The notes: generated by a model not told the origin, from the sequence alone. Positions 9,565 through 18,255 are shown, counted from the first letter of the stretch. The stretch: DNA of 30,970 bases from Chara braunii (GCA_003427395.1 BFEA01000246.1:1639932-1670901), one strand, 5' to 3'. Numbers and translations are program-made.

Positions 9565-11385
9565 ATGCCGGCTATTGTCATTCCTGGTCCTCCTATAGCA
9601 GTTTCTCCAATAAAGTGTAGAATCCTGTCCAGGTGCACATTATACTGGAATGGCGGCAAGGCAGGCGTGGAATGGACACGTCATCGTAAGCGTTTCCATC
9701 AGATCTTGGTGCTCCCTGCTCTTATTGTTGGATGCGAAGCATCCTTGGCCTCTCTAGATCTTTCAACTTCCTCTTGTCCTCGTGCTCCTCTACTGAACCG
9801 ATCGTTTTCTTCTTCTTCTTCCTCAGTGCCTTGTGCTGCTTCTCCTGCTGCTTCATCTGTCCTGGACCCTCCTCCTCCTCTTCCTCCTTGTCCTCCTTGT
9901 CCTTCTTCTTCGTCTGCGTCTGTAGTAAAAGTTGTAGCAGAGGGCGAAAAGGTGATTGTGAAGGGAGGGGCAGAGAGAAGGGAGATGGACGAAACAGGGG
10001 GGAAAGGGAGGGACACGAAGGAGAAAGATCTGGTCCTTCTTGGTGGAGGACATAGCCACGTGCACGTTTTGAAATGCTTAGGGGAGAGGCCTATACCCGG
10101 AGTGCGGCTGACTGTGGTTACCCGCGACGTGCGCACACCGTACAGTGGGATGCTCCCCGGTTTCGTCGCAGGTCATTACACGTACGACGACTGCCACGTG
10201 GATCTCGCTCCTCTGTCTCGACTCGCCAACGCTAGATTGATCCACGCGGCAGCGGAGGGGATCGATGTGCAGTCCAAGTTGGTAAAGATTCCAGGAGGAG
10301 AGCTCATACGCTACGACGTGCTGGCTATCGACATAGGGAGCAGACCCGTGCAAGAAAAGGTTCCAGGTGCGAGAGAGCACTCCATTCCAGTCAAGCCAAT
10401 CGATCAATTCAGTGTGAAATGGGAGGAGATGAGGAAGAGGGTGCTGGACCAAGCTATCATGGCCCAATCTTCAACTTCATCTTCTTCTTCCCGAGATCCG
10501 CCTGATGGTGCTGCTGCTGCTTCCGGTGATGGTGATGGGAGTAGGTCGACCTCGTCGCCATCGCCGCGGGTGACAGTGACGATAGCCGTGGTGGGGGGAG
10601 GGGCAAGTGGGGTGGAGGTTACACTGGCCGTGCAGCATCGGCTGATGAAGGATTTGGAGGAGGTGAGGAGGAAGAGAAGTCAGAGGGAGAAGAAGGGACA
10701 GGAGGAGGAGGGAGGAAAAGGGGGAGGAGGAGAATGGAGGGAGGTGGAGGTGAAGCTTCGTCTCCACACTGGCAAAGCTTTGCTGCCAAGTTATCCCAAG
10801 AAGATGAGGAGCATCTTCGTAAGGATCTTGGGAGAGAGAGGGGTCGAACTTGTGCAGGGAAGCACCGTGGTGGAAATGGGAAAGGGGTGGATGAAGGGGA
10901 GCGATGGTGTAGAGTATAAGTTTGACGAATGCTTGTGGTGCACGGAGGGAGGTGCGGCTCCCTTCCTGCGAGAAACAGGACTGGAGCTAGACGATCAAGG
11001 GTTCATTAAAGTGGATGAGTACTTGATGTCAACCAACGTTCCAGATGTGTTTGCCACTGGAGACATTCACTCTTCGGTGAAGTACCCAAGGCCCAAAGCC
11101 GGGGTGTTCGCAGTCAGGCAGGGGCCGCCGCTTGTGGAGAACCTTCGCAGAAGATTCGCGGCAATCAAGGAGAATGTACCGAAGAAGGATGATGAGCGGC
11201 AGGCCTCCGCCAGACAAGGACTGCGTCCGTTCGTGCCACAATCACGATTTCTAACACTGGTCAGCACGGGAAATAAGTACGCCGTGGGTGCGAGAGGCTC
11301 TTTCGTGCTGGAGGGAGGTTGGGTGTGGTGGTTGAAGGATAAGATAGATCGAAAATGGATGAATACGTACAATATCAAAGGCTGA
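9565..11385 (+). CDS. FAD/NAD(P)H pyridine-nucleotide oxidoreductase, SelD-N-terminal family type
   Basis: An intact 606-codon frame without introns. Residues 155-170 carry the first dinucleotide-binding loop (VLLGGGHSHVHVLK), residues 193-205 the family signature YSGMLPGFVAGHY, residues 340-356 the second Rossmann loop (VVGGGASGVEV), and residues 495-501 the FAD-contacting FATGDI. The C-terminus (LRPFVPQSRFLTLVSTGN to WLKDKIDRKWMN) matches the usual end of the NADH-dehydrogenase-like family that in many bacteria and algae is fused to selenophosphate synthetase (SelD). Here the stop comes directly after that end and no SelD motif follows. Residues 1-150 are extra: a Ser/Ala/Pro-rich stretch at 60-120 resembles an organelle transit peptide, so plastid or mitochondrial import is inferred. 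Ser/Gly-rich (301-334) and Lys/Glu/Gly-rich (365-390) insertions lengthen the core. The true start could be downstream (for example Met141). The electron acceptor is unknown. Confidence 0.88.
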   Translation: MPAIVIPGPPIAVSPIKCRILSRCTLYWNGGKAGVEWTRHRKRFHQILVLPALIVGCEASLASLDLSTSSCPRAPLLNRSFSSSSSSVPCAASPAASSVLDPPPPLPPCPPCPSSSSASVVKVVAEGEKVIVKGGAERREMDETGGKGRDTKEKDLVLLGGGHSHVHVLKCLGERPIPGVRLTVVTRDVRTPYSGMLPGFVAGHYTYDDCHVDLAPLSRLANARLIHAAAEGIDVQSKLVKIPGGELIRYDVLAIDIGSRPVQEKVPGAREHSIPVKPIDQFSVKWEEMRKRVLDQAIMAQSSTSSSSSRDPPDGAAAASGDGDGSRSTSSPSPRVTVTIAVVGGGASGVEVTLAVQHRLMKDLEEVRRKRSQREKKGQEEEGGKGGGGEWREVEVKLRLHTGKALLPSYPKKMRSIFVRILGERGVELVQGSTVVEMGKGWMKGSDGVEYKFDECLWCTEGGAAPFLRETGLELDDQGFIKVDEYLMSTNVPDVFATGDIHSSVKYPRPKAGVFAVRQGPPLVENLRRRFAAIKENVPKKDDERQASARQGLRPFVPQSRFLTLVSTGNKYAVGARGSFVLEGGWVWWLKDKIDRKWMNTYNIKG

Positions 11386-11461
11386 CATAAGGGTACGCAC
11401 AGCTGTAAGTGAACTGTAAATACTGAAAAAAATATGAATGAGGTCTAGTTAGGCTCACGTA
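11386..11461 (+). other. Start of 3' flank of the oxidoreductase
   Basis: Short A-rich segment (GAAAAAAATATGAATG around 11423) after the stop codon. No canonical AATAAA is present here; the first is well downstream, so the cleavage site cannot be placed. Confidence 0.3.
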
Positions 11462-11633
11462 GGCTGCTGTACACGTGTATACGTCGCCGTCCGAGCGCGC
11501 GTGTGGCTGATGTACACGTGTATAAGTGGTTGCCTGAGTGATTGTTTGGCTGAAGTACGCGTGTGCAAGTCGTTGCTCGAGTCCCCGTTTGGTCTTCGGT
11601 GCGTAATCGTCGCCCGACGAAGTAGAACGATAT
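11462..11633 (+). repeat. 43-bp minisatellite, four units
   Basis: Units start at 11462, 11505, 11548 and 11591, exactly 43 bp apart. The first three begin GGCTG-TGTACACGTGTATA or a close variant; the fourth (GGTCTTCGGTGCGT) is the most diverged. It lies 76 bp after the stop codon, so it is probably transcribed in the 3' UTR. Short minus-strand open frames over it are repeat artefacts. Confidence 0.85.
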
Positions 11634-11641
11634 TGGACTGG

Positions 11642-11642
<1 letters not shown>

Positions 11643-11678
<36 letters not shown>

Positions 11679-11680
11679 TA
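11643..11680 (+). repeat. (AATC)n microsatellite
   Basis: About nine AATC units, followed by degenerate ATCAATC-type text to about 11770. Confidence 0.95.
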
Positions 11681-11812
11681 TGGATAAATCAATCATAAAT
11701 GTAGTATACGATCGTGTAATCGATAAGGCGATAAGTCGATCAGTGGATCAGTGAATCATTTATTTCTTTCAATCGCACATCGAGGCAGTGGGTTTAATGG
11801 ATTAGTCAATCC

Positions 11813-11846
11813 ATCTCTCCATCTCTCCATCTCTCCATCTCTCCAT
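11813..11846 (+). repeat. 8-bp tandem repeat (CCATCTCT)n
   Basis: Four units of CCATCTCT in a row. The rest of 11680-12100 holds no gene or repeat that I can support. Confidence 0.9.
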
Positions 11847-12100
11847 TGACCAGTTAGTCAACGGGTCAATCTTGTTACAGATGCGTGAGGCCAGTCAAAA
11901 GTCTTGGTGTGAGGGTGCTCTTAGACGATGTGATGGGTGCGTAAAGATTGTGTCGGAGTAGGGGTAATATGAGGTAGAGAAAAACGAGCGTAGTAGAGGA
12001 CGGGGAACCTTACTCAAAGAAGGGAAATTTTGTATATAATACACATGACGCCAGAAAGGAGGGAGGTAAACAAGTGTCGCAGAAAGTAGAAAGACCTTTC

Positions 12101-12112
12101 GTGTGTGCGTGC

Positions 12113-12210
<98 letters not shown>

Positions 12211-12211
12211 A
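12101..12211 (+). repeat. Compound microsatellite (GT)n(GC)n(GT)n(GA)n
   Basis: GT/GC alternation (including GCGCGCGCGCGC), then GT units with one T interruption, then about 10 GA units. The purine-pyrimidine GT/GC part has Z-DNA-forming potential by composition. Confidence 0.96.
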
Positions 12212-12524
12212 TGTGTAGTGTGTTCGGTTCAATAAAGAAAATAAATTGGGAACGTGTGCGTGGAAGTAGACGAACCTAGACGTGTTTAGTGGCAATGTGC
12301 CGGAACAAATACAATCATTGAATCAATCTTGTTCTTGCGGAGAGGTCCTACTTACCCGGATTCTCCGTTCGTGGCCGTTGATCTGTGCGCAATGTGTGGT
12401 CAGATTCTAACAATTCCGCTGATTAGGACCCTCGACGCGCCGGCCTTCGTCCCCCCCGCCGGGAACCCTTCCTTTGTCCTGGCTCATGCCAGAAGTTGAA
12501 AGCCCCGGGCATGATTCCACTCTA

Positions 12525-12633
12525 CTCTCCTCCCATGAATTGAACTTACGGTCATTATTGCTGTATCTGATTAGAATGAATGTGGCCCCAAATACAGCTA
12601 TAATGACCATGTGTTCTATTCGGGGGAAGAAGG
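12525..12633. mobile_element. 105-bp-family inverted-repeat element, copy 2 (decayed left arm)
   Basis: The right arm ends in GAATA/GGGGGAAGAAGG text identical to the family (ATTCGGGGGAAGAAGG, 12618-12633). The inner palindrome CGGTCATTAT / ATAATGACC is intact, while the outer left arm (CTCTCCTCCCATGAATTGAA) has many substitutions. TA precedes it (12523-12524). It sits 148 bp from copy 3. Confidence 0.7.
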
Positions 12634-12780
12634 CGGCCAGTATTAAACGTTTCTGACTGTTGAGTTCGCAGGTCAGGGGTCAGGATCTCTTAATCACTCT
12701 CCTGCAGATGAAATCGTGCCGCCGATCTCCATTGATTGCTCTTGTTCCCAGACTGTCGAGCGCGCAGGTCAGTGCCGCTA

Positions 12781-12885
12781 CCTTCTTCCCCCGAATACAA
12801 CGTCCGGTCATTATAGCTGTATTTGAGGCATCTTTCAGTCTAGATACAGCTATAATGACCGTACGTTGTATTCGGGGGAAGAAGG
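12781..12885. mobile_element. 105-bp inverted-repeat element, copy 3 (best preserved)
   Basis: The terminal inverted repeats start CCTTCTTCCCCCGAATACAA on both ends and pair over about 42 bp with a single mismatch. TA flanks both sides (12779-12780 and 12886-12887). The unpaired centre, about 21 bp, is the reverse complement of the core in copies 1 and 4, so this copy is inserted in the opposite orientation. No protein is encoded, so it would need a transposase in trans. Confidence 0.9.
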
Positions 12886-13123
12886 TAGGATAATAAGGTT
12901 GGCGTGAGTAGATTCAACCGATTCTATTGAGGGTTTCGCTCACTTCGGGCAACTTGAAGGTGGTGAGTCAAATACATTCGTCACATGGATGCTGGATATA
13001 CTGACTAGTGGGAAAACGACTGGCAAAATAGTCTGTCACAGTCATGCTTTTTCTGTGGAGTTGTGTTGAGCGGAAGATGATGACACATGCATATGCTGAT
13101 GCACATCCAAGACTATGCTCATG

Positions 13124-13129
<6 letters not shown>

Positions 13130-13207
<78 letters not shown>

Positions 13208-13208
13208 C
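13130..13208. repeat. (TC)n(AC)n microsatellite at left edge of gap
   Basis: About 35 TC units, then ACACACAC, then N. This is the reverse complement of the GT-then-GA arrangement seen elsewhere. Confidence 0.95.
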
Positions 13209-14063
13209 NNNNNNNNNNNNNNNNNNNNNNNNNNNNNNNNNNNNNNNNNNNNNNNNNNNNNNNNNNNNNNNNNNNNNNNNNNNNNNNNNNNNNNNNNNNN
13301 NNNNNNNNNNNNNNNNNNNNNNNNNNNNNNNNNNNNNNNNNNNNNNNNNNNNNNNNNNNNNNNNNNNNNNNNNNNNNNNNNNNNNNNNNNNNNNNNNNNN
13401 NNNNNNNNNNNNNNNNNNNNNNNNNNNNNNNNNNNNNNNNNNNNNNNNNNNNNNNNNNNNNNNNNNNNNNNNNNNNNNNNNNNNNNNNNNNNNNNNNNNN
13501 NNNNNNNNNNNNNNNNNNNNNNNNNNNNNNNNNNNNNNNNNNNNNNNNNNNNNNNNNNNNNNNNNNNNNNNNNNNNNNNNNNNNNNNNNNNNNNNNNNNN
13601 NNNNNNNNNNNNNNNNNNNNNNNNNNNNNNNNNNNNNNNNNNNNNNNNNNNNNNNNNNNNNNNNNNNNNNNNNNNNNNNNNNNNNNNNNNNNNNNNNNNN
13701 NNNNNNNNNNNNNNNNNNNNNNNNNNNNNNNNNNNNNNNNNNNNNNNNNNNNNNNNNNNNNNNNNNNNNNNNNNNNNNNNNNNNNNNNNNNNNNNNNNNN
13801 NNNNNNNNNNNNNNNNNNNNNNNNNNNNNNNNNNNNNNNNNNNNNNNNNNNNNNNNNNNNNNNNNNNNNNNNNNNNNNNNNNNNNNNNNNNNNNNNNNNN
13901 NNNNNNNNNNNNNNNNNNNNNNNNNNNNNNNNNNNNNNNNNNNNNNNNNNNNNNNNNNNNNNNNNNNNNNNNNNNNNNNNNNNNNNNNNNNNNNNNNNNN
14001 NNNNNNNNNNNNNNNNNNNNNNNNNNNNNNNNNNNNNNNNNNNNNNNNNNNNNNNNNNNNNNN
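13209..14063. other. Assembly gap (855 N)
   Basis: Unsequenced bases bounded by (TC)n(AC)n on the left and C19 plus (TC)n on the right. The N count is an estimate made by the assembler. Long open frames spanning it are meaningless. Confidence 1.
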
Positions 14064-14071
14064 CCCCCCCC

Positions 14072-14143
<72 letters not shown>
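14064..14143. repeat. C19 tract and (TC)n microsatellite at right edge of gap
   Basis: Nineteen C followed by about 30 TC units. The pyrimidine strand is continuous across both sides of the gap, which probably caused the assembly break. Confidence 0.95.
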
Positions 14144-14149
<6 letters not shown>

Positions 14150-14351
14150 CTAGTTATTTATGTTCAGGAATCGAACAGCTCGGATTGGACTGGCGAGTAT
14201 TCCCGTTTAACTGGATCTGTTATTCGGGAAGTGGGTTGCAGATTATATTTCAGCCGCGCTTGAGTGGGATGCTAGTCGTGGCTGCTTTCTCGTTTGCCGG
14301 ACTCTTTACTTCTGTATTGTCATGGACTTTGAATCACTTTTATTTTTCACT

Positions 14352-14483
14352 GAAATCCATGCCATTTTTAACTTTCTGTATGCCGCCATGCTTGTGCAGG
14401 AGTCATGCTAATCTTTCTCTGTATTGCTCTTGTCTGCAGGAGTCATGCTAATCTTCTCTGTATTGCTGCAGTTTTAACGGATG
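14352..14483 (-). pseudogene. U6 snRNA-derived relic with an internal tandem duplication
   Basis: On the minus strand, 14483-14436 reads CATCCGTTAAAACTGCAGCA then ATACAGAGAAGATTAGCATG and ACTCCTGC. This matches U6 snRNA at about 41 of 48 positions, including the invariant ACAGAGA box that pairs with the 5' splice site and the AGATTAGCATG segment. After a 9-base joint the ATACAGAGA-AGATTAGCATGACTCCTGC block is repeated (14427-14398) and continues as CACAAGCATG into a more decayed U6 3' half. The CATCCG lead-in is the plant-type U6 sequence rather than the animal one. The duplication destroys the U4-pairing and catalytic-core layout, so it cannot be functional. A gene conversion or retroposition origin is likely. 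Confidence 0.8.
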
Positions 14484-14489
14484 ATGTTT

Positions 14490-15205
14490 TGGCGGACTGG
14501 ACGGCGTTTCGTGATAATGTTTCTGTCCCTGTGTTGCTAGCCTGGAATGTGCCGATACAAAGCTATTTTTTTCTATTAGTAGGCAAGCTCTTCTTTGTGC
14601 ATTCTATCTGTTTTTTCTTTCCTTCTTTCTTTTTTTCAACTGCAAAAAATCCTGTGACGTCCTACGGTCTTGGGATGATAACAGCACCGCCAGGATTTTC
14701 TTTGTGCATTCTTTATTCTGTGTTGGATTGGTGATATGTTTCTCGAGTATCCCTAACGAACTTTTTGTGCAGCCGAGGGACGTCCTTCTACAGACTTGTC
14801 TGCAGACCAACGTACCGTAAGGTGGAAAGATCGAACCCTTACGGCAGCCCGAGTTCTCGGTCAGAGTTGTTCTCTCTGGTGGAGAAGGTCTCCTAAGCTG
14901 CCATTGGAAGTGTTGTGACAACTCGATTCTTTATGGCTGGTGCGACGATGAGCAGGCCATTGGCAGGGAAAATGCAGGTCATGCAGCTCACGTGGGGTAA
15001 TATGCTTGGCGGCAGACCTGACGTGTGAAACTCCTGTGATGAGAGGCAAGAGTCGCAGAGTTTTTCGGACTGTGGGTGTTGTTTTACCAGAGGGCGACGG
15101 CCTGTGGTTCTGGTGTATTGCTGCTTGTGGTTCTGCCTGGGTGTATTGCTGCTTGGGGTTGTGCACGAGGGGTGTCACACTGCTGAGCTGTCAACAGATA
15201 TTTGG
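14490..15205. other. Stretch with no recognised gene
   Basis: Contains short open frames on both strands (up to about 105 codons) without any recognised motif. A TTTGTGCATTC phrase is repeated near 14594 and 14701. Nothing else stands out. Confidence 0.4.
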
Positions 15206-15209
15206 AAAG

Positions 15210-15520
15210 TCAAGAATGGGCTGTCTCTCCAAAAGGCCTAGCTCAGGTGGTACACCCCTGAACTGTTGAAATGCAGACCTGAGTTAAATTACGATGAGTC
15301 AAGAATGGGCTGTCTCTCCAAACGGCCTACCGTCTTCACCCGAGTAGAACGCCCGGTCATTATCGCTGTGTTTAGACTGGAAGTTGGCTCAAATAGAGCT
15401 ATAATGACCGGGCGTTCTATTCGGGTGAAGACGGTAGCTCAGTTGGTACACCCCTGAACTCCACCGGAAGCAGATGAGTAAAATTACGATGATTCGGAAT
15501 TACCTCAGGTCTGGGAAGTC
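15210..15520 (+). repeat. Tandem repeat with tRNA A-box-like segment, 89-bp unit, interrupted by a MITE
   Basis: Unit 1 (15210-15298) runs GTCAAGAATGGGCTGTCTCT through GGCCTAGCTCAGGTGGTACA and CCCCTGAACT to ATTACGATGA. Unit 2 has the same order but carries a 105-bp element between GGCCTA and GCTCAG; its right half ends near 15492. A third, partial unit follows (GTCAAGGGCGGGCTGTCTCA, from about 15519). The TAGCTCAG-TGGTA text resembles a tRNA A box, but no B box follows, so it is at most a SINE-head relic. Confidence 0.75.
15330..15434. mobile_element. 105-bp inverted-repeat element, copy 4, with exact TA target duplication
   Basis: Ends CCGTCTTCACCCG... and its mirror. The outer 34 bases of the two arms pair with one mismatch. 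It is flanked by TA at 15328-15329 and 15435-15436. The preceding tandem unit keeps the uninserted version GGCC-TA-GCTCAG (TA at 15239-15240), so the target site, the TA duplication and the exact element ends are all directly visible. The termini are CCGTCTTCAC rather than the CCTTCTTCCC of copy 3, a subfamily difference matched on both arms. Confidence 0.93.
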
Positions 15521-15680
15521 AAGGGCGGGCTGTCTCAGTTACAGGTCTGGAGGTAGGGACCGCTGTGATGTCCCCCTGTCCACTCTTGGATTTAATCCTC
15601 CTTTCATTTCCTTTCCAGTCTTGCCCTTTTTCGTTGTCTATACTACTCTACTGTAGTGCTGTATCTTCGCCATGCTGGCT

Positions 15681-15743
15681 ACGGGAGAGTGCAAGCATGC
15701 TTCTGGGAAGCGACCACGGGAGAGTGCAAGCATGCTTCTGGGT
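15681..15743 (+). repeat. 35-bp tandem duplication
   Basis: ACGGGAGAGTGCAAGCATGC followed by TTCTGGG occurs at 15681 and 15716. An inverted copy of GAAGCGACCAC follows as GTGGTCGCTTC near 15751, giving hairpin potential. Confidence 0.85.
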
Positions 15744-15749
15744 ACGCAA

Positions 15750-16170
15750 CTGTGGTCGCTTCGTGCTCAACCACGCAAGTGTTGAAGGAAACCTCACAGT
15801 AGTTGTCTTTCCATTTCTAGCAAAGGGAGTTAGCAGCCTGGGACAACATTTGCCCAGGCACTTTGGATCCAAGGGAGTTGGTCCTTCAGGCTATCTGCTA
15901 TATTCTCCCCATTCTCTGCTGAGATTGACATCTCAGGTTGTCTGTGTGCTTGCTGATGGCTCACCTTTTTTCGGTGACACGTCTCAACAAATGTTTGGCC
16001 CGCTGCTGCAACAAATGGGTTGCGCGCATCGCAGAGGGTTTAAATGCTTTATTATGAATCGATAAAGCATCACCTGTTGAAGGCCTTTACTGGTATCGGC
16101 CTCTACCGATATCACTGACTACCCTCCGGCAGTTTGCGTCTGTCACATCCATTTGTTTGTGCACCTCTCA
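15750..16170. other. Stretch with no recognised gene
   Basis: A frame open at 15565-16065 on the plus strand covers the duplication and gives a 166-residue reading with no recognised motif. A short palindrome lies at about 16091-16113 (GGTATCGG / CCGATATC). Confidence 0.35.
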
Positions 16171-16172
16171 TC

Positions 16173-16232
16173 CCCAAATGCACTTTTCAGTGTTGGGGGT
16201 GTTAACCTGGGGCTGAAAAGTGGGGGTCCCTG
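16173..16232. repeat. Small repeat, copy B (paired with 7691-7752)
   Basis: Same block order as 7691-7752: TCCCCAAA, TTTCAGT, TGTTAACC, GCTGAAAA, GGGGGTCCCT. The terminal inverted bases are weaker here (TCCCCA versus TGGGGGT). Confidence 0.5.
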
Positions 16233-16756
16233 TTAACCACTTGTGTCAGCATAACTCCGTCTTTTCGAGCAATGCAACACAGAGTATGTTCTCCGCATGT
16301 TGGTTTCCGCAGCGTGTTTTCAGTGGAGCAGTCTGCTACAGGATGCTGCCAGTGAGTTTGTGTTGAACTTCAGTCTCGTAGAGGAGCACACAATGATGTT
16401 GGCTTCTTACTCTCATCTGTATTCTGTAAATGCCCCTACAAAAACACCCCTTTCCCCTTTTCCGTCTCCCCCTATTGCAGCATGCTCTCAGTAATTTTCT
16501 CGTCTTTCTAAAAGGGCAATGACCTTGACGTATCGTCATGGAACTGGCCCGCCCTGGGTTCTGGTCACGGCCGGCGCTGGATGTGTGTTTGGTGGTTTTT
16601 CAGTTCGTTTGGATTTCTTCCGTTTCAACTCGGGTGGGTATTGGATAGCGGTTTGTCTTCCGCCAAGGATGGGATGGTGATCACTATCAGTCTTCTGCTC
16701 TTCCCCTTTGTATCTTCTTCTTGTCTGTGCATTTTTCATCTAAGGGGGAAGATTTT

Positions 16757-17225
16757 GCTGTTCAGCGCTGAATTTTCCCTCTCCTCAAAAGGGTTTGATT
16801 TGATTTGATATGATTTTATCTGATTTGACATATAATTGAATTTGGTACGATTCGATTTCATATAATTGATCTCTCCTGATGTCGCTCCATGATGTGAACA
16901 GTTGTAATCTGATACGAGGGAGCGCTTCCCTTGTTCAGTCTTCCCTCCAACATGTGCCGTACTGTTCGGCGTGTTCGCTGAATTTCTCCCCTCAAAATGT
17001 TTTGATTTTGATTCGACAATCATTCGATTTGACCATCATTTGATTTGACTACGATTTGATTTGATTTGATATAATTGGATTTGGTTTGATTGGATTTTCA
17101 TATAATCAATCTATCCTGATGTCGTTCTGTGATGTGATCTGTTGTAATCTGATCCGAGGGAGCGCTTCTGGCTGCATTACGATCTTCCCTTGTTCAGCCG
17201 CTGCTCAAACATGTGCTGTATGGAT
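16757..17225 (+). repeat. About 240-bp tandem duplication with TTTGAT-rich core
   Basis: TTCATATAAT followed by CTCCTGATGTCG-type text at 16857 recurs exactly 240 bp later at 17097, as do CGAGGGAGCGCTTC and AACATGTGC blocks. Each unit opens with CGCTGAATTT and a TTTGATTTGAT simple-repeat segment. The second unit carries a small insertion after GCGCTTC. Confidence 0.8.
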
Positions 17226-17412
17226 GGATTTGAAAAGAGAAGATGGATGGTGGATCCACGTTGAGCTTTGTGATAGGGGCTGTGGCTTGGTGTGTGCACC
17301 CGGCCTTTGGTCTAGATGGGCCGCTAAGCCCCTCGCACAAGGGCAATCAATGTTGCTCACCGTTTAAGAAATTATGACTACTCGCGCTCCTGTTGTATAA
17401 TTGGGATGCTGG

Positions 17413-17586
17413 ACCCACAACACCCAAGCACACATCCAGCACATAAGGCAGGCACGACAGGGAAAAGACAAGAAGCGACATCAAGGCAAAGGCAATGAGG
17501 CAACACATCGGATGGACGGCACGGGGGAGTTGGGAGGACACAACACCCAAACACAAATCCAGCACATAAGACAGGCAAAAGACAAG
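17413..17586 (+). repeat. Imperfect direct repeat, 123-bp step
   Basis: ACAACACCCAA followed by CACA-ATCCAGCACATAAG and CAGGCA occurs at 17416 and 17539. The step is a multiple of three, so minus-strand frames keep reading through and show a repeated YVLDLCLGVV-type phrase; I do not regard this as a gene. Confidence 0.75.
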
Positions 17587-17589
17587 TGT

Positions 17590-18255
17590 TACGATCTGGC
17601 CGACTCCGAAGTGCAAATTCACAAGGAAGTACAATGCCATCCAATTGCGAAAAGAAATGAATGAACTTGAGAGGGGAGAGAGTCCAAAGTAGAAGAAGAA
17701 GAAAGAGGTACACCAGCAAAAGATGAATGGCGAATCCCCCTTCTCTCGCCAACGAATTCGTCGTCCTTATCTCCCCCTCTCTTATTCAAACAATAAATAA
17801 TAGTAGTGACAATGAATGGCTGCACCAGAATCAATGCACCAGAATCAATCTCCTAATCTCTGTTCCACTGTTAGCACAACAAGAGGTCCACCATAGCCAT
17901 AGCCTCCCTCTTCTCTCTTTTTAAACAGGCCTAGGCTATGGCGGACTACTAAGGGCCTTGCCCCGACGTGCAAAGCAACAACGCAAAGCAGCAGCTATTA
18001 CCGTTGCTCTTCAGGCCACCATGCCTGACTCTGCCTCAAAAGATTCTTGGTGCAGCGCTACCCTAACTGGGGCCTTCCAGATGCAGCACCTAACAAGGTG
18101 ATGAAGATGGAGTACACCATAGCCAGGTATGACCCTGCCACTCTCCTCCTTTGCCCCATTCTTTCTTCTCCTCAAGCTGGACTGCTCGCCATAGCCAGAC
18201 AGAGTGCCCAGCTCTCCTCCTCGTTTCCCAACAGTGCTCTGAGAAGCTGTGCCAG
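17590..18255. other. Stretch with possible exon-like text, no recognised gene
   Basis: 17883-17936 contains a hairpin-forming pair (CCATAGCC / GGCTATGG). Plus-strand 18047-18126 reads YPNWGLPDAAPNKVMKMEYT and then meets a GTATGA donor-like site at 18127. This is only suggestive; I recognise no protein. Confidence 0.2.

Noticed and set aside
9689-9702. GTTTCCATCAG as a reverse-strand hammerhead core
   Set aside because: CTGATG and GAAAC are adjacent with no stem II between them, and it lies inside the oxidoreductase ORF.
9699-10136. 145-codon minus-strand frame
   Set aside because: Shadow of the oxidoreductase gene, whose biased codons keep the antisense frame open.
13044-14451. Long plus-strand frames of 369-454 codons
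   Set aside because: They consist of microsatellite translation and 855 unsequenced bases.
15237-15275. tRNA or SINE head (TAGCTCAGGTGGTA)
   Set aside because: Only the A-box-like part is present; no B box follows at the required distance, and the unit is a local tandem repeat.
17378-17752. 124-codon hydrophobic Cys-rich minus-strand protein
   Set aside because: Its regular phrases come from the 123-bp direct repeat (a multiple of three); no start context or homology supports a gene.
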